From NCBI GenBank assembly GCA_004431415.1, contig QPMI01000394.1:1-38940 (forward strand): a stretch of 38,940 nt of DNA, read 5' to 3'. The DNA is from Cyanophora paradoxa (Eukaryota > Glaucocystophyceae > Cyanophorales > Cyanophoraceae). A program made the translations under genes and the position numbers. The notes beneath the pieces are model-generated. The model worked only from the letters and a program-made list of their open reading frames with translations. It did no database searches and was not told the origin of the DNA. This document shows, piece by piece, positions 28,691 to 38,940 of the stretch; position 1 is the stretch's first letter; every line of letters starts with the position of its first letter.

Positions 28691-30933
28691 TTATTGATCG
28701 TGGAGAAAAGCAGTTGAATTAGAGGATAAAAAATCGCGTAGACCCTTGTTGGTATCTATGAATTGCCCCTGGGCCAGGAATGACGTGCCGCCTCGTATTT
28801 CGACTCTCCAAAAGCAATAAAGCCGAGAAAGCGTATTTTGATGTTCGCAGAGCATGTTGACGGCTTGCGTAAGCTCCTCCAGACCAACTCTGGTACGCAC
28901 AGCGATGTTAAGTTCAACATGAGCCAGTCTTGGACCCGACTCCAACAGCGCCTTCTTTCATTGATCAGAAACACGGAATCGCATTTGAATGAGTGAAACA
29001 GCGAACCCGCAAGATTTCTGCCGGATGTGGAAAGAAGCCTTCGATGCTGAGCAGGCGAACTTTCGTTCGCATTGACCGAAGGAGGGCCATAAAACTGTCT
29101 TGGTGAAGTGTTCGGCTTTCTACATTCTGATGGTAGCGAGTGCCTAGATCTCGTACAAGCAGATCACATTGTTCGAGCGCCGGGAGTTGCTCCAAGTTCG
29201 CTCGGATTTCTTCGAAAGATACACCGATTGCTCTGTGCACGTCTTCTGCTGGATAACTCCGCGTCTGCTGAATTGTGGGTGGAACGATGGCCCGGCACGA
29301 ATGCACAGATACGCACTTCGATATGAATTCTAACATTTTTAAGCATCGGGAGCGGTCGCAAAATTTTGAAGTGGGTCTCGCAGCCGATCTGACGTTGCCG
29401 AAGTAAGCAACTCGAACACCGAACAACAATGCCGAATCGCACCTGAATCTCGAGACTTTCGAGGTTAGCCATTGTGCTGATACGCTCGACCGTCGACCCA
29501 GTGCTTTTATACGCAACTATCAACGCTCGCACACTTTCCGGATTGAGCGTCGAGAGCGCTGTGTCCTCCCGAACTGTGCATGATAAGCGTTGCGGGGAGA
29601 GTTTGACTATCGCGTCCTGCAGTAGATATCGATGTCAGTAAACACTATCTGCGCTGATGGGATATTACGTGCATCTGATGCATACGTACCGCCTGATCAG
29701 CTGACAGGAAAGGCGGTGTTAACTCAATGGTCCTCTGGCCCGCATGCTCGCATCGTACCATGGACAACTCGCGGAGCCCTTTCAAATTGACCTCAGCGGC
29801 TGCACGGAGAAAGATGGCGGCAAAGCGTTCGTATGCGGTCACTGATAACCGGCCTTCTGGATAGTTCCGCAGCGCCTTCGTGAATGCGCGTGCGACATCT
29901 AGAGTGCTGACAAATTGTTCGCTGACTTCGTCATACAACACGTGTTCACATTTCTCCCAGTAGTCCCAGCCCTCGAAAATGACATGCACAGAATTCCGCA
30001 GAAGCTTCGCCTTTGCCACGTCCTCGATCACATCTGAGCTCGAGGCCAGTTAGAACACCGGTTTTTTGAAGTGGAATTGATGCAATTGTCGCGATGTCTG
30101 TGCAAATTTCGCGCACCAAATATTGACCTCAGAATACTGAAGCATAGCTTGAATGCAAATTTCCTCTCTGTTCGGTGCGAGTAGAGCATGTCGGGGAACT
30201 GCTCGAACCGGTCATGCCAAAATGAGCTGACGATGACGTTCTCGCAGCCCGCGAGTTTCTTTTCTCTGAACAGAGCTCTGACTGCGCTGAGGAGCTCGTT
30301 GGCTGCGGGCCCCATTTCCACAAGATCGGAACCGTTCAGCCGGAGCACAGGCCAGTTCTTATCTTTGAGAAGCTGCGTGAAGCGTTTGTTGATGCTGAAG
30401 AACTGGTGTTTGCACGCTTCGGAGAGATCATCGTAGACGAGCTCTAAGATGCGAACGAGGAGGCTATCCGGCATCTGGTCGAAGGGGCGGGTTGCTGCTC
30501 TGCATGCGCATGCTCCTGCTCATGATCACGGTTTGCGCTGATGCATCGCTCAGCATCAGCGCCAGCTTGCCCGAAAGGGGGTGGTTCGCAAGCGCTGGCA
30601 CCTCTCTGTCGCTGGCTCCGCGCCCGCAGCTTGGAGCAAGTTTGAAGCGGCTGCCGTGTCTTGTGCAACCGGCTGCTCTGCCCACTGCAGCAGCCGCTGA
30701 TCATGAAGCTGAAGGACCTCCGCTTCTGCAGCGGACGCCAGCTGCAAGTCTGCTCCTGGGGTGTCTGCAGCTGCGCAACCAAGCTCGCAACCAAGCAACA
30801 CAAAGATGTGAGAGTACGCACCTTGTAACGCTGCAGCCCTATTAGTCGCATGTTCAGGATCGCTCTCCTCCTCGTTCACACGCGCGCGTTTCGAGTCGTG
30901 CGCGTCTCGCGCGGCGTTCGCCGCGCAATCCAT
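28691..30933 (-). CDS. F-box/LRR-like protein, seven exons, 608 aa
   Basis: Exons (minus strand) 30933-30822, 30770-30602, 30499-30117, 30033-29690, 29616-29317, 29264-29007 and 28951-28691 sum to 1827 bases with every phase matching. Introns range from 51 to 102 bases, and most donors are GTGCG or GTACG. The N-terminus MDCAANAARDAHDSKRARVN is charged. The F-box-like part in exon 3 reads MPDSLLVRILELVYDDLSEA then FFSINKRFTQLL. Leucine-rich segments include NLKGLRELSMVRCEH, MANLESLEIQVRFG, LPMLKNVRIHIE, TKVRLLSIEGF and GPRLAHVELNIAV. The protein ends STAFLHDQ. It is a likely substrate adaptor of an SCF ligase; the target is unknown. It shares a 123-base divergent promoter with the next F-box/LRR gene. 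Confidence 0.82.
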
Positions 30934-31056
30934 CGCCGGTTGCAATGCTGCGCTACCGCGCTACCGCGCTACCGCACGAGCTACCGCTGAGCGGCTAGTT
31001 GCAACGGAAGGAGGGTACACGGCTCTCAGCCACGCCCAGCTCGCAGCACGCGAGCG
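30934..31056. promoter_or_regulatory. Compact bidirectional promoter between two F-box/LRR genes
   Basis: Only 123 bases separate the two start codons. At 30951-30987 the 8-base word CGCTACCG is repeated in tandem three times, with a further GCTACCGC after a short gap. This array is the likely core or enhancer element. No TATA box is visible. Confidence 0.6.
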
Positions 31057-32967
31057 ATGGCGGAACGCTCAGCGAAGCGAGCACGTGCAGAAGCGCCAGT
31101 GGAATCTGGCGCGGTGCTTCGTTCCATCTCCGACCTGCCCGACGGCGTCCTTGGCAGTGTTTTCAAGTCAGTCTCGCTGGTGCAAGCCTGGCCGCTTCGA
31201 GAAGTGTGTAGGTGCGTCCCAGGCTCGCTCGCCGAGTCGACTTGGACCCTCCGGATCCAACCCGCGCTGCCACGCAGGCGTTGGAGGAGCGTGATCGAGG
31301 GCACAGCGTGGGACTGTATCGAGCTGCGGTCGAATGAGGATTTCGTGTTTCAGCATCTCGTGTCGCTGCTCCGGAGCGAGAAGATCAAGCTCGCTTGCGG
31401 CGCGCATACGCGGGTCACCGTTGGAATGCATGCGCAGAGCGAGAGCAATTTCGGCTTTGTCGCATTGGCCTCTGCCGTGCTGGCGGCCTGCAACAAGGAC
31501 GGCAAGGTGGCAGAGGCAGACGTGTGCTTCTTGGCAGAACACATCAACAGCCTCGACAGCGTCGTGCATGCTTTCATCCTGGCAACCCTCGCAGCTCTCC
31601 GGCCGCAGCGTGCGGCGCGCAGCGCTCTGGAGAAGCTTGCCATTCGCCTAGAGACGCTGGAGTACGAGTTCTTTCGGATACTCCCTAAGGGCGACCTTGT
31701 CAACCTACGTATTGACCAGAGGCAAAAGGCAACCGCTGAGGACTTGCAAGCGTCCTTGGAGTCGTTGAGCAGTATTCGGTCCCTCAAGCTGATGCCGAAC
31801 GCGTTTCCCCTGGACAGCACAGCAGCAGCAGCGATCGCCAGCAGCCTCCCCAACCTTCAGTCTATCCACTTCTCGGCAAACGACTGCAGCGTGCTTGCAG
31901 TCCTCGCGACCTTATCAGCTCTGCGTGACGTTGTCATCAACTGGTTCACCCCTGAAAGATTCCCCACGGACCCTTCAGAGATCGGCGACGCCTTCTCGAC
32001 TCTAGCTGCTGGCCCTGCTGGAAAGTCGCTGCGATCAATTGTCCTCGATCCTGATCCCGTGTGAGTGCTCTGGCAACTGCGTGCGGTTTGCCAAAAAGCC
32101 CAGGTCGGCCGATTCCTCGACGCAGTAAATTTTTCTTTCCGCTCAACAACACTGGTCTACACTCCATCGCGAAATTTCCTTTCCTCGAGGAAATATGTAT
32201 CGACGTGCGCGTCCATATGAGCTAAGTTATGCTCTCGTCACTAACTCCCTAACTGCGTGACGCAGCTGAGCAGTGACAAACTGGAGTCTGCCGACCTGGC
32301 GGCATTCCAGTCGACAAGCTTGCGAGATGTGAGTGTGAGACTTCACGTTGTGAAGCGTGCAATGGTCGAGCGCTTGGGAGCGCTCGAGTCCGCCATTGCG
32401 AGGTTCTCGAAGCTGTCTTCACTGACATTAAATCTGGCAATCCCCGAAGGCGGTGCAGACGGTGCACCGGCTCTAGATCTGTGCAGTCATTCCCGCACTG
32501 ATGATGATCTCTCGGATCTGCACAGACATGCACCCCGCGGATGATGAGGCTATTTCACGCTTCCTCCGCACGTGCAAGTCGTCTCTGCGCGGATTGTTCC
32601 TCTATCTCAGGCGGCCTCTCAGCGCGTCGGAGGCAGAGTCTATATCTCTCTGCACAGAGCTGAAGTCCCTGGATGTGTCCTGCAATATTCGCTCCGTCGC
32701 AGAGATCGGGCCGCTGCAGGTGCGGCGCCGGCGTATGCATTATGAAGCAAAGAAGTTTATTTATTTAGCAAAGCAAAGAAGTTCATTTATTTATACTTCC
32801 CTCTACAGGGACTGGACGTGTGCCTCGACAAAGTACCGTCCGCGAAATTTCACATTGCGATTTCGCGAGAGCCACGAGAGCCGGGCTACGAGAGCGTCGT
32901 CAAGCAGCTGCTGCAGGATTTTTTGCCGCGCGCCACGATATCGACTAGTATTCTTACGTATAGCTAG
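31057..32967 (+). CDS. F-box/LRR-like protein, four exons, 524 aa
   Basis: Exons 31057-32058, 32266-32485, 32526-32719 and 32809-32967 sum to 1575 bases in phase. Introns are 207, 40 and 89 bases; the 40-base one (GTCATTCC to GCACAG) has CTGATGATG as branch-like sequence. The protein starts MAERSAKRARAEAPVE, a likely nuclear signal, then an F-box-like SISDLPDGVLGSVFKSVSLV. Leucine-rich segments follow: SSIRSLKLMPNAFPLDS, LPNLQSIHFSANDCS, SKLSSLTLNLAIPEGG, SSLRGLFLYLRRPLSA and TELKSLDVSCNIRSV. It ends ATISTSILTYS. The stop overlaps the first base of a long repeat (TAGTGTACAATGAGCAATC) that recurs at 33.68 kb. Role as for other F-box/LRR proteins. Confidence 0.82.
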
Positions 32968-34473
32968 TGTACAATGAGCAATCATGACTCCGGGGAAATT
33001 GAAGCCGGGCCCGGGGCTCATGAATGATATCGATAATGATCATCATGGCATCGGACCACGACTTGCGATCGGAGCAGGCAGGGCAGCCAGGCCCGGGGCT
33101 TATGATCATATCATGACTCATGACGAGCCCCAGACCCGGGCCTCATGATCAGCTCTTGCTCCCACACTAGGCAAGCCAGGCACGCCGCCCAAGGTCCCCG
33201 TCAGCTCCGCCCCAAGTTCCCCCGCTGGCTCAGCCCCAAGACCCCCCCGGCCGCCCTGTGCGCCCCGCGTAACCCCCCCCCCCCCCCCCCCCGAAGCCGG
33301 TCCGCGTACCCCCCCCATCCCCCCCCAGGCATGCGGCCCCCGCCCCCCCAGCGCCCGCCAAGGCCCCCCCGACCCTGCCTGGTGCCGACTCCCCCGCCAA
33401 GATCCCCCTTCCCATTCCCCCCCCCGCCCCCCAGCGCCCGCCAAGGCCCCCCCCCGACCCTGCCTGGTGCCGACTCCCCCCGCCAAGACCCCCCCTTCCC
33501 ATTCCACCATCCCCCGGGGGGCTAGTTAGAACTCGGAAGGCAGTTTGGGTAGGTCCCAGCCCTCCTAGCAACGAATGTCCTGGCCCGGGCTATATAATAG
33601 CCTATATTTACCAGCGTTCAGGTCGCATTTGTGGTCTCTGCCAATACAACAATGCCCCCGTATGGCTATTTGGAAAAAAGCTAGTGTACAATGAGCAATC
33701 ATAACTCCGGAGAAATTGAAGCCGGGCCCGGGGCTCATGAATGATATCGATAATGATCATCGGACCGTACCACGACTTGCGATCGTGACATCGGCTACAG
33801 TTGAAGGCAGGCCTAGGGCAGCCAGGCCCGGGGCTTATATGATCATATCATGACTCATCATGGCATGACGAGCCCCAGGCCCGGGCCTCATGATCAGCAC
33901 CGTACATGCGCGTGGCACGGCGGCAGTGGCAGAGGCGAGGACTCCAGGAGCTAGAGCCCTCAGGGCGCCCGGCCTCGGAGGCGCCGGCCCCCGGGGCGAG
34001 GTACCGGTGGGATCACAGCTGCAGGCCCTGAGGCAGGGCAGCCAGGTCCGGGGCTCATGATCATGTCATGTCTCGTAATGAGCACTGACTCAGTGAACAT
34101 GTGGCAGTGCGGCATTGGCAGACTTTGAGATCTTTAGGAAGCCTTGAAGGGAGCCCGCGGAGGCCCCTGGGGCCCAGGCGGGGAAAATGTGACTTCCGCT
34201 GCAGGGAGGGCAACCAAGCCCCGGGCCCGGGCCTCATGATCATGAGCATGATTCGTGATCAGCACCGTACATGCGCGTGGCACGGCGGCAGTGGCAGAGG
34301 CAAGTAGCCCCCGGGGCGCCGGCGGCGAGGTGCGATCACATGTACAGCCGCTGAGCTGCAGGAAGGGCAGCCATGCCCCGGGGCCCGGGGCTCATGATCA
34401 AGATCACGACCCGTGCCCGGCCATCGGAACGTTAACTCCAGTACATGATCATGATTGGTCCTAGTACACTGTT
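32968..34473. repeat. Repeat-rich spacer with no gene
   Basis: Direct repeats include TAGTGTACAATGAGCAATCA followed by GAAGCCGGGCCCGGGGCTCA and GATATCGATAATGATCAT (32.97 and 33.68 kb), the block GGGCAGCCAGGCCCGGGGCT with TATGATCATATCATGACTCA (33.08 and 33.81 kb), and CAGCACCGTACATGCGCGTG with GCACGGCGGCAGTGGCAGAG (33.90 and 34.26 kb). Palindromic CCGGGCCCGGGG and CATGATCATG words recur through the region. A C-rich tract at 33260-33520 holds two tandem units of about 86 bases containing GACCCTGCCTGGTGCCGACT. ORFs here are low-complexity and not called. Confidence 0.8.
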
Positions 34474-36865
34474 CTAAGAAGCCGGAAGACATTCATTACA
34501 CGACGGCATCATGCAAGTCATTTCTCCGTAAAGTCCTCTTAACATAGCTGCATATGTATCCCGAAAATGAAAATCACACGAGCGCTGCGCCGCCTGCTGA
34601 CGGAAGTCCAGAAGACGGCATTTCTCGTTTCCCTCCGTGTACACGACGTAGCCGCAGGCATTTCGTCCAGTATGGCCTCCGCACAAACACTCCGAAATCG
34701 TCCAGTATGGGAGAATGTGAAGCAGACGCGCGGCATAGTCGTCGGTGACACTACCGCGGCAACGACTGAAAGCAATACTGCACTCTGCCAGCACGTCCGG
34801 CTTGCATCGCGCCAAAGGAATCAGCTCTTGCATCCAAATATCCAATGGAACAGATGCATCGCTCTCCTGCGGGGAAGACAGGGCTTCCGAAAGCGGCTGA
34901 TAACCTATCGGCCATTCTGTTGAGAGCTTGGAAGGTCTAAAGTTTTCGAAAACGACATGGATTCGTTGAAGACGTTTGCATGTCGAGAGAGCAATCGCGA
35001 CCGGTTCTCCAAAAGGTTCACCCACGTAACAAAACTCACGCAACGTGTTCCTTGCTGCAAAGATGAGTTCGGCAAGTGCCACCGAAACATAATCTCGAGC
35101 TCCAACAAGGTGAAGGCTGACACTCTTTAACTGGGAACTGAGATGGCGAGAGCTGAGGGCATCACTCCATGCAGACAGGCATTCTTGCTGATTCTCATGG
35201 GCAATAAACCCTTCATTCGGCTCCGCCATGTCATCGTATATGCGACGGAAGCGCAGATGAAACGTGAGGCGGAGATGTAGGAGAGACGGTATATTTGAAG
35301 AAAGTGACGCAAGTCGATTAGATTCATGGTGATTCAAAATCACATAACTCATGCTCTGAAGTGATCTGCTGAACGGAATCTTGCATGTTGATTGGGAAAA
35401 GTAATCCAGATTTCGCTTCGCCAGCCATGTGCAAGGAACATGAAATGCACAAGATTCCTGAACTCAGGTCAGAGAACGTGCTTAATGTTTGAAAAATACT
35501 TTCAGACCAGTTTAGCAATCGCAGAAATATCGTTGCAATCGAAGACGACCCCATGCTTCAAGGCCATAAGAGACGACGAAATACCAAATCCAGTCTGCGG
35601 GGGCCCGGAACCGCCGAAAATGACATTTGGAAGTGTTCGCGATGAGCTCGCGATTTCTTTGTCCGAGTCTTCAGTGTCGGACAGATAATCGATCACACCA
35701 AAAATCGAGGCTATGATCGCAGTGAACATCCCCTTTCGCATTGGAAAGTCGAGCACTGCGCACGTGGAAGTTCAGATAAATGAACGTATGACACCAGTAA
35801 TAATCCAACGAAGCTACCAAGAGTTTTCAAATTGACACTGCCACTGCTAGCAATAGGTGGAGAGTTTTCCGCGCCGTAAAAAGGAACGTTTTCACCCCGA
35901 ATCTCCAGTTCCTGTGCAAATAAGACTTGTTGTTGAGTGGGATGCATTCAAAGCACCTGCAGGTTTGGAAGGGCAGCGACGAGCTGTGAAGGAGTTCGAG
36001 CGGTGACATTCTGCAGAGGAACACGAAGACAGACGAGTGCCCGCGTTGCAGCTCCAATTCGTAGAACATCATCCAGCTCGAAAAATCCGCCGATGCCATG
36101 TGAACGCAAATCAAGCGACTGAAGGCGATGCAAACTCTGCATAAAAGATAGGAAGGTGTTGAAATGTTGCATCGATGGAATCGATGCGCTGAAATTGGAC
36201 GGCTCGGTAAAATCGCAGCTGAGATGTGGCACCGAATCAGTTTCAGTATGTCGAAGATACTCCTCGAAGTGCCGGATATTACGATGCTCACAAATGTCAA
36301 GACGAACAGCCGAGAGACCGTTCCCGAGTGTTTCGATTACAGCGGAGCGGAATGCGTGGGAGTCTGGAACAGAACACTCGAGAAAAAAGGACTGCAGGCG
36401 AATTCCTCCTCGCGATAAGCAACGAAGAAGACCGAGAACTTCTTGGGCAGCTTGAGTTGCCGTAGACATATCCGGTTGAGTGTGAAGAGTGATCGATAGT
36501 TGAAGGGGGTTCCTGAGCTTCAGAGACCCGTTTGCAAAACGATGTCGAATCCATCGCAGCTTCTGGAGAGCTTTGGTGTCGGCCCAGAGCGTCCCAATTT
36601 GGAGTTCTTTCCAACGATGATTCTTGAACGACTGCATAAAGTATTGGGAAACACGAAGCAGTCCTTGATCAGGAGCGTCGAGGACGCCCGCGAGACCGAT
36701 GACATCAAAAAGAGCGTCCAAAACGTCCAAGCACAAATGGCTCCAAGCTGTCAATGGGACACCAGAATCGACAGGTTCGCACTGCTCCGACGTCGGCGTA
36801 GAATGGTGCACGTGAGCGCCGATAGAGTGATGCATATGTTGTGCGAGCGTCTCTGATTTTGACAT
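34474..36865 (-). CDS. LRR-rich protein with weak F-box, four exons, 744 aa
   Basis: Exons (minus strand) 36865-35957, 35911-35818, 35755-35508 and 35457-34474 sum to 2235 bases. Introns of 45, 62 and 50 bases all keep phase. If intron 3 (35507-35458, CTCTGACC branch-like) were retained, the protein would stop at 35502. The N-terminus MSKSETLAQHMHHSIGAHVH leads to an F-box-like WSHLCLDVLDALFDVIGLAG. Leucine-rich parts include RLQSLDLRSHGIGGFFEL, LPNLQELEIRGENVPF, NLKTLVLDFPMRKG, SLQSMSYVILNHHESNRL, IPSLLHLRLTFHLRF and QLKSVSLHLVGARDY. The F-box is less clear than in its neighbours. Probable ubiquitin-ligase adaptor or plain LRR protein. Confidence 0.78.
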
Positions 36866-36935
36866 CAGGACTTCGAAATACGACGCAAGAAAAACGGCAC
36901 TTAAAAAGGCCCTATTCCTTATAGGAAGGAATATT

Positions 36936-37944
36936 TCACTCACTTGGAATAGGGATCCCCTGGGCGCTCTGCAGCATATCGCTCATCTTGAACACAAGGT
37001 CGATGAAGGCAGCTGATGCGTCAACCAACTGCTTTTTGACCTTCTCAGAAGGATCTTTTCGCAAGTCGGATTCAGGTTTGATTCGATGAGGATGCCCCAA
37101 CTGAAATCTTTCCCGCATTTCTGTTTTCGGGCCTCAGATGCATCTTTGCAATCGAAGCTTCAGGTTCGACAAACCGAGAACAAGAAGCAAGGATACAAAT
37201 CGTTGGAGACTCGAGCTCGGAATTGAAGTGTGTGCTCGAAGACAAGATCGCAAAGCCGAAGAAGGATAACTTGTGCGCCAAATTGCGCCCACATGGCTCA
37301 CGGAATACAATGTTGCGAGCGATAAATGTTCCAGGCACCGAAGTTCAGCAGTGCTTGCACCCTGCGAAACATTTTCTTCCAAAACGTTATTGGCAACCAT
37401 ACATGTACAAAGACCGATCAATATAACACACCTAGCTGAAAATCAGCCCTGTGCAATTGAGGATGGAGTTGGATGAAATCATTCTGGACTTCTTGTCTGA
37501 GGTCATGAAATGCATTCACAACAGCCGCCTTCAGAAGCACTTCGGCTGGGGCACGGATTTGACAGATCAAGGCTGCGACAAAAATAGATCAGCAACGTTT
37601 TATCACAAAAACGAATACCGAAGAATCAAAATTCACCAGCATGCATATATCCAAACACGATTAAGCGTGCAATTTGAACAGCTCTGTTACGAAACGTGTC
37701 CTGCTCTTTTTCGTGCAGAAGCACAGTTTCGAGATCTTTGGTCAATTCCGCGACTCTTGCCCACGCCGCGAATATCGTTGTCGATGCTGCTCGGACACAG
37801 AGTGAATGAAGTGGTGATGACTTGTTTTCGGGATTATCTAGGGCACTGTCAGGTGACATGTGTCTTGACAAAAGAACGAAAACATACGTTCGATCATACA
37901 CCTTTCAATGGGGCCTCTGGCAACGCGGCCGGCGGGCTCGGCAT
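36936..37944 (-). CDS. Small helical protein; C-terminal exons tentative
   Basis: Exons (minus strand) 37944-37902, 37786-37637, 37572-37430 and 37361-37302 join in phase: MPSPPAALPEAPLK, then FAAWARVAELTKDLETVLLH and DTFRNRAVQIARLIVFGYMH, then APAEVLLKAAVVNAFHDLRQ and NDFIQLHPQLHRADFQL, then TAELRCLEHLSLATLYS. Intron lengths are 115, 64 and 68 bases. Between 37302 and 37118 the path is unclear; a coding-like stretch LRLCDLVFEHTLQFRARVSN lies there in another phase. The last part, 37118-36936, reads FQLGHPHRIKPESDLRKDPS, then AAFIDLVFKMSDMLQ, ending PIPSE. No family is recognised; it is helix-rich like the gene at 27608. The stop is 71 bases from the start codon of the next gene. Confidence 0.6.
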
Positions 37945-38592
37945 GGAACAGAGTGCCTAAACGCATTCTCGATGCACTAGGAAGCGATTTACATCGTTAG
38001 TTCCCCGCGGTCCCGGTACCCGGGGTTTCGGCCGACCCCCGGCCGGGCTTTTCGGTCGGACCTGGCGCGCCTGAGCCCCGCCCGCGGGCCGAGGAGGCAC
38101 GAATTCGCATCTGCAGTGAAGCCCGGCTAATAGAGCGCTTCGTCTCTGCCGGAGCTCTCGTCGGGGGGCCGAGCCCGGGGCGGGCCCTGCGCCCTGGCGC
38201 GGCGCGAGCGCAGAGGCGGCTGCCGGGGATCGTTCCAAGCGTTCTTCTGATGCATTCCGAGCTAATAGAACGCATCGTCTGCGGGCGTAAACGCCGGCGC
38301 CGGGCTCCCTGCCTCGGGTCGGGACGGTTTCGAATACGCCCGGGCCGCTTTCCGCTGTCGCTTGAGCTTGATGCAGTGCGTCCTGCACGCTCAGAGCGAG
38401 CTGCGCGGCGTGCTCGCGGCTGCGCCGGCGCCGGGCAGAATATAATTATAATCACGTGCCTGAATTGGACCGTCGGACCTGCAGCCCAGCGGCTGCAGCT
38501 GGCGGTCGAGCAGATAAGCATGTCGTTCGCTTTTGATTAGTGCCCCGGTGGCCCAGTGGCTTTCGACCCCCGCGGTCTACTCATATATAACA
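37945..38592. other. Intergenic region with GC-rich island
   Basis: It contains a GC-rich island at about 38000-38430 with two similar words, GCTAATAGAGCGCTTCGTCT (near 38126) and GCTAATAGAACGCATCGTCT (near 38262). ORFs across the island are low-complexity Arg/Pro/Ala and not convincing. TATATAA at 38584-38590 lies two bases before the H3-like start codon, unusually close for a TATA box. The region is divergent between the genes at 37944 (minus) and 38593 (plus). Confidence 0.5.
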
Positions 38593-38940
38593 ATGCCCGC
38601 ATCAAGGTAGGAAAATGATCATGAAAGCCCGCTGAATTCATATCTGCGATTCTTAGTTCTTTCGAGTTCGTTGAACATTGTAATTATACTTTGCAGCAAA
38701 ACTGCCAAGCGTGGCACCGGAAACAAGGCCCCGCGAAAGGCATTCAAGAGCTCCGGCGCCAGCGGCCTCAAGACCAAAGCCGCGCGGAAAAAGGCTGTGG
38801 GCGAGGGCGGAGTGAGAAAGCCGTTCCGGTCGGCCTGCTCTCTTCCCTACGTTTTATTTTCAAGAGAAAGTCCCGGCACGTGAGAATCGCGCGCTCGCGC
38901 AGCCATCGCCCTGGGACGGGGCAAAGCGCGAAATTGTGAA
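38593..38940 (+). CDS. Divergent histone H3 (variant), 3' truncated by the window
   Basis: Exon 1 38593-38606, intron GTAGGA to TTTGCAG, exon 2 38697-38828, 74-base intron, exon 3 from 38903. The product begins MPASSKTAKRGTGNKAPRKA, then KTKAARKKAVGEGGVRKPFR joined to HRPGTG; restoring one base in the GGGG run at 38918-38921 continues with AKREI. This follows the H3 order (TARK, GGKAPRK, TKAARK, GGVKKPHR, RPGT, REI). Differences from canonical H3 are large: K9-S10 becomes R-G, and an insertion of about six residues (SSGASG) lies between the K18 and K27 regions. The histone fold is beyond the window. It is likely a nucleosomal H3 variant or a lineage-specific paralogue. Confidence 0.8.

Noticed and set aside
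33118-33571. Gly/Pro-rich ORFs across the C-rich tract
   Set aside because: They follow from poly-C and an 86-base tandem repeat, and the reading frames have no complexity.
35502-36865. Separate gene ending at 35502 and another gene at 34474-35352
   Set aside because: A 50-base intron at 35507-35458 with donor, branch-like CTCTGACC and CAG acceptor joins them in phase and restores an LRR segment across the junction. A single gene is the better model.
37957-38521. Minus-strand ORFs over the 38 kb GC island
   Set aside because: Low-complexity Arg/Pro/Ala content, no motifs, no splice-supported partner, and a GC bias that opens all frames.

Overview
The window is eukaryotic nuclear DNA. Nearly every gene is broken by short GT-AG introns of about 40-115 bases. 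Donors are usually GTGCG, GTGCA, GTACC or GTGAG, a CTGAY or CTAAY branch-like motif lies near the 3' end, and the acceptor is CAG. I joined exons by hand, and most models close with matching splice phase. The lineage cannot be named from sequence alone. The gene content (Ser/Thr kinase plus AAA plus histidine kinase hybrid, F-box/LRR families, compact introns) fits a microbial eukaryote such as an alga, chytrid or other protist.

Left block, 1-10799, is extremely GC-rich. It holds one very large plus-strand gene, truncated at its 5' end. It encodes a hybrid histidine kinase of the Mak/Chk1 type: pseudo-Ser/Thr kinase domain, AAA/P-loop domain, long helical region, GAF, HisKA, HATPase, a degenerate receiver-like region and a canonical receiver. 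Composition drops sharply just after its stop codon.

Middle block, 10800-25000, is moderate in GC and rich in repeats. It contains small foldback elements, a GC-rich promoter-like repeat present three times plus one degenerate copy, an orphan 175-aa gene, and a charged coiled-coil gene. It also holds a five-member family whose proteins carry a histone H3-like N-terminal tail on an unrecognised domain of about 120 residues. All five share two introns at identical positions and phases. Between copies 4 and 5 lies a complete Ulp1-type (C48) SUMO/ubiquitin-like protease. Upstream of copy 4 is a coiled-coil gene that has grown by tandem amplification of a 51-base exon with its 52-base intron.

Right block, 25000-38940, is a cluster of large F-box/LRR-like genes (24970-27213, 28691-30933, 31057-32967, 34474-36865) interleaved with small helical proteins (27608-28527, 36936-37944). 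It also has a repeat-rich spacer at 33.0-34.5 kb. At the right edge is the start of a divergent histone H3 gene, whose tail can be compared with those of the mimic family.

The middle and right blocks may be a rapidly evolving locus centred on chromatin and ubiquitin/SUMO factors: H3-tail mimics, an H3 variant, a Ulp1 protease and F-box proteins. That functional link is inference. The H3-like tails, shared intron positions and catalytic motifs are read directly from the sequence. Several canonical motifs are broken by single-base losses in homopolymers, which suggests consensus errors in the assembly rather than gene decay.
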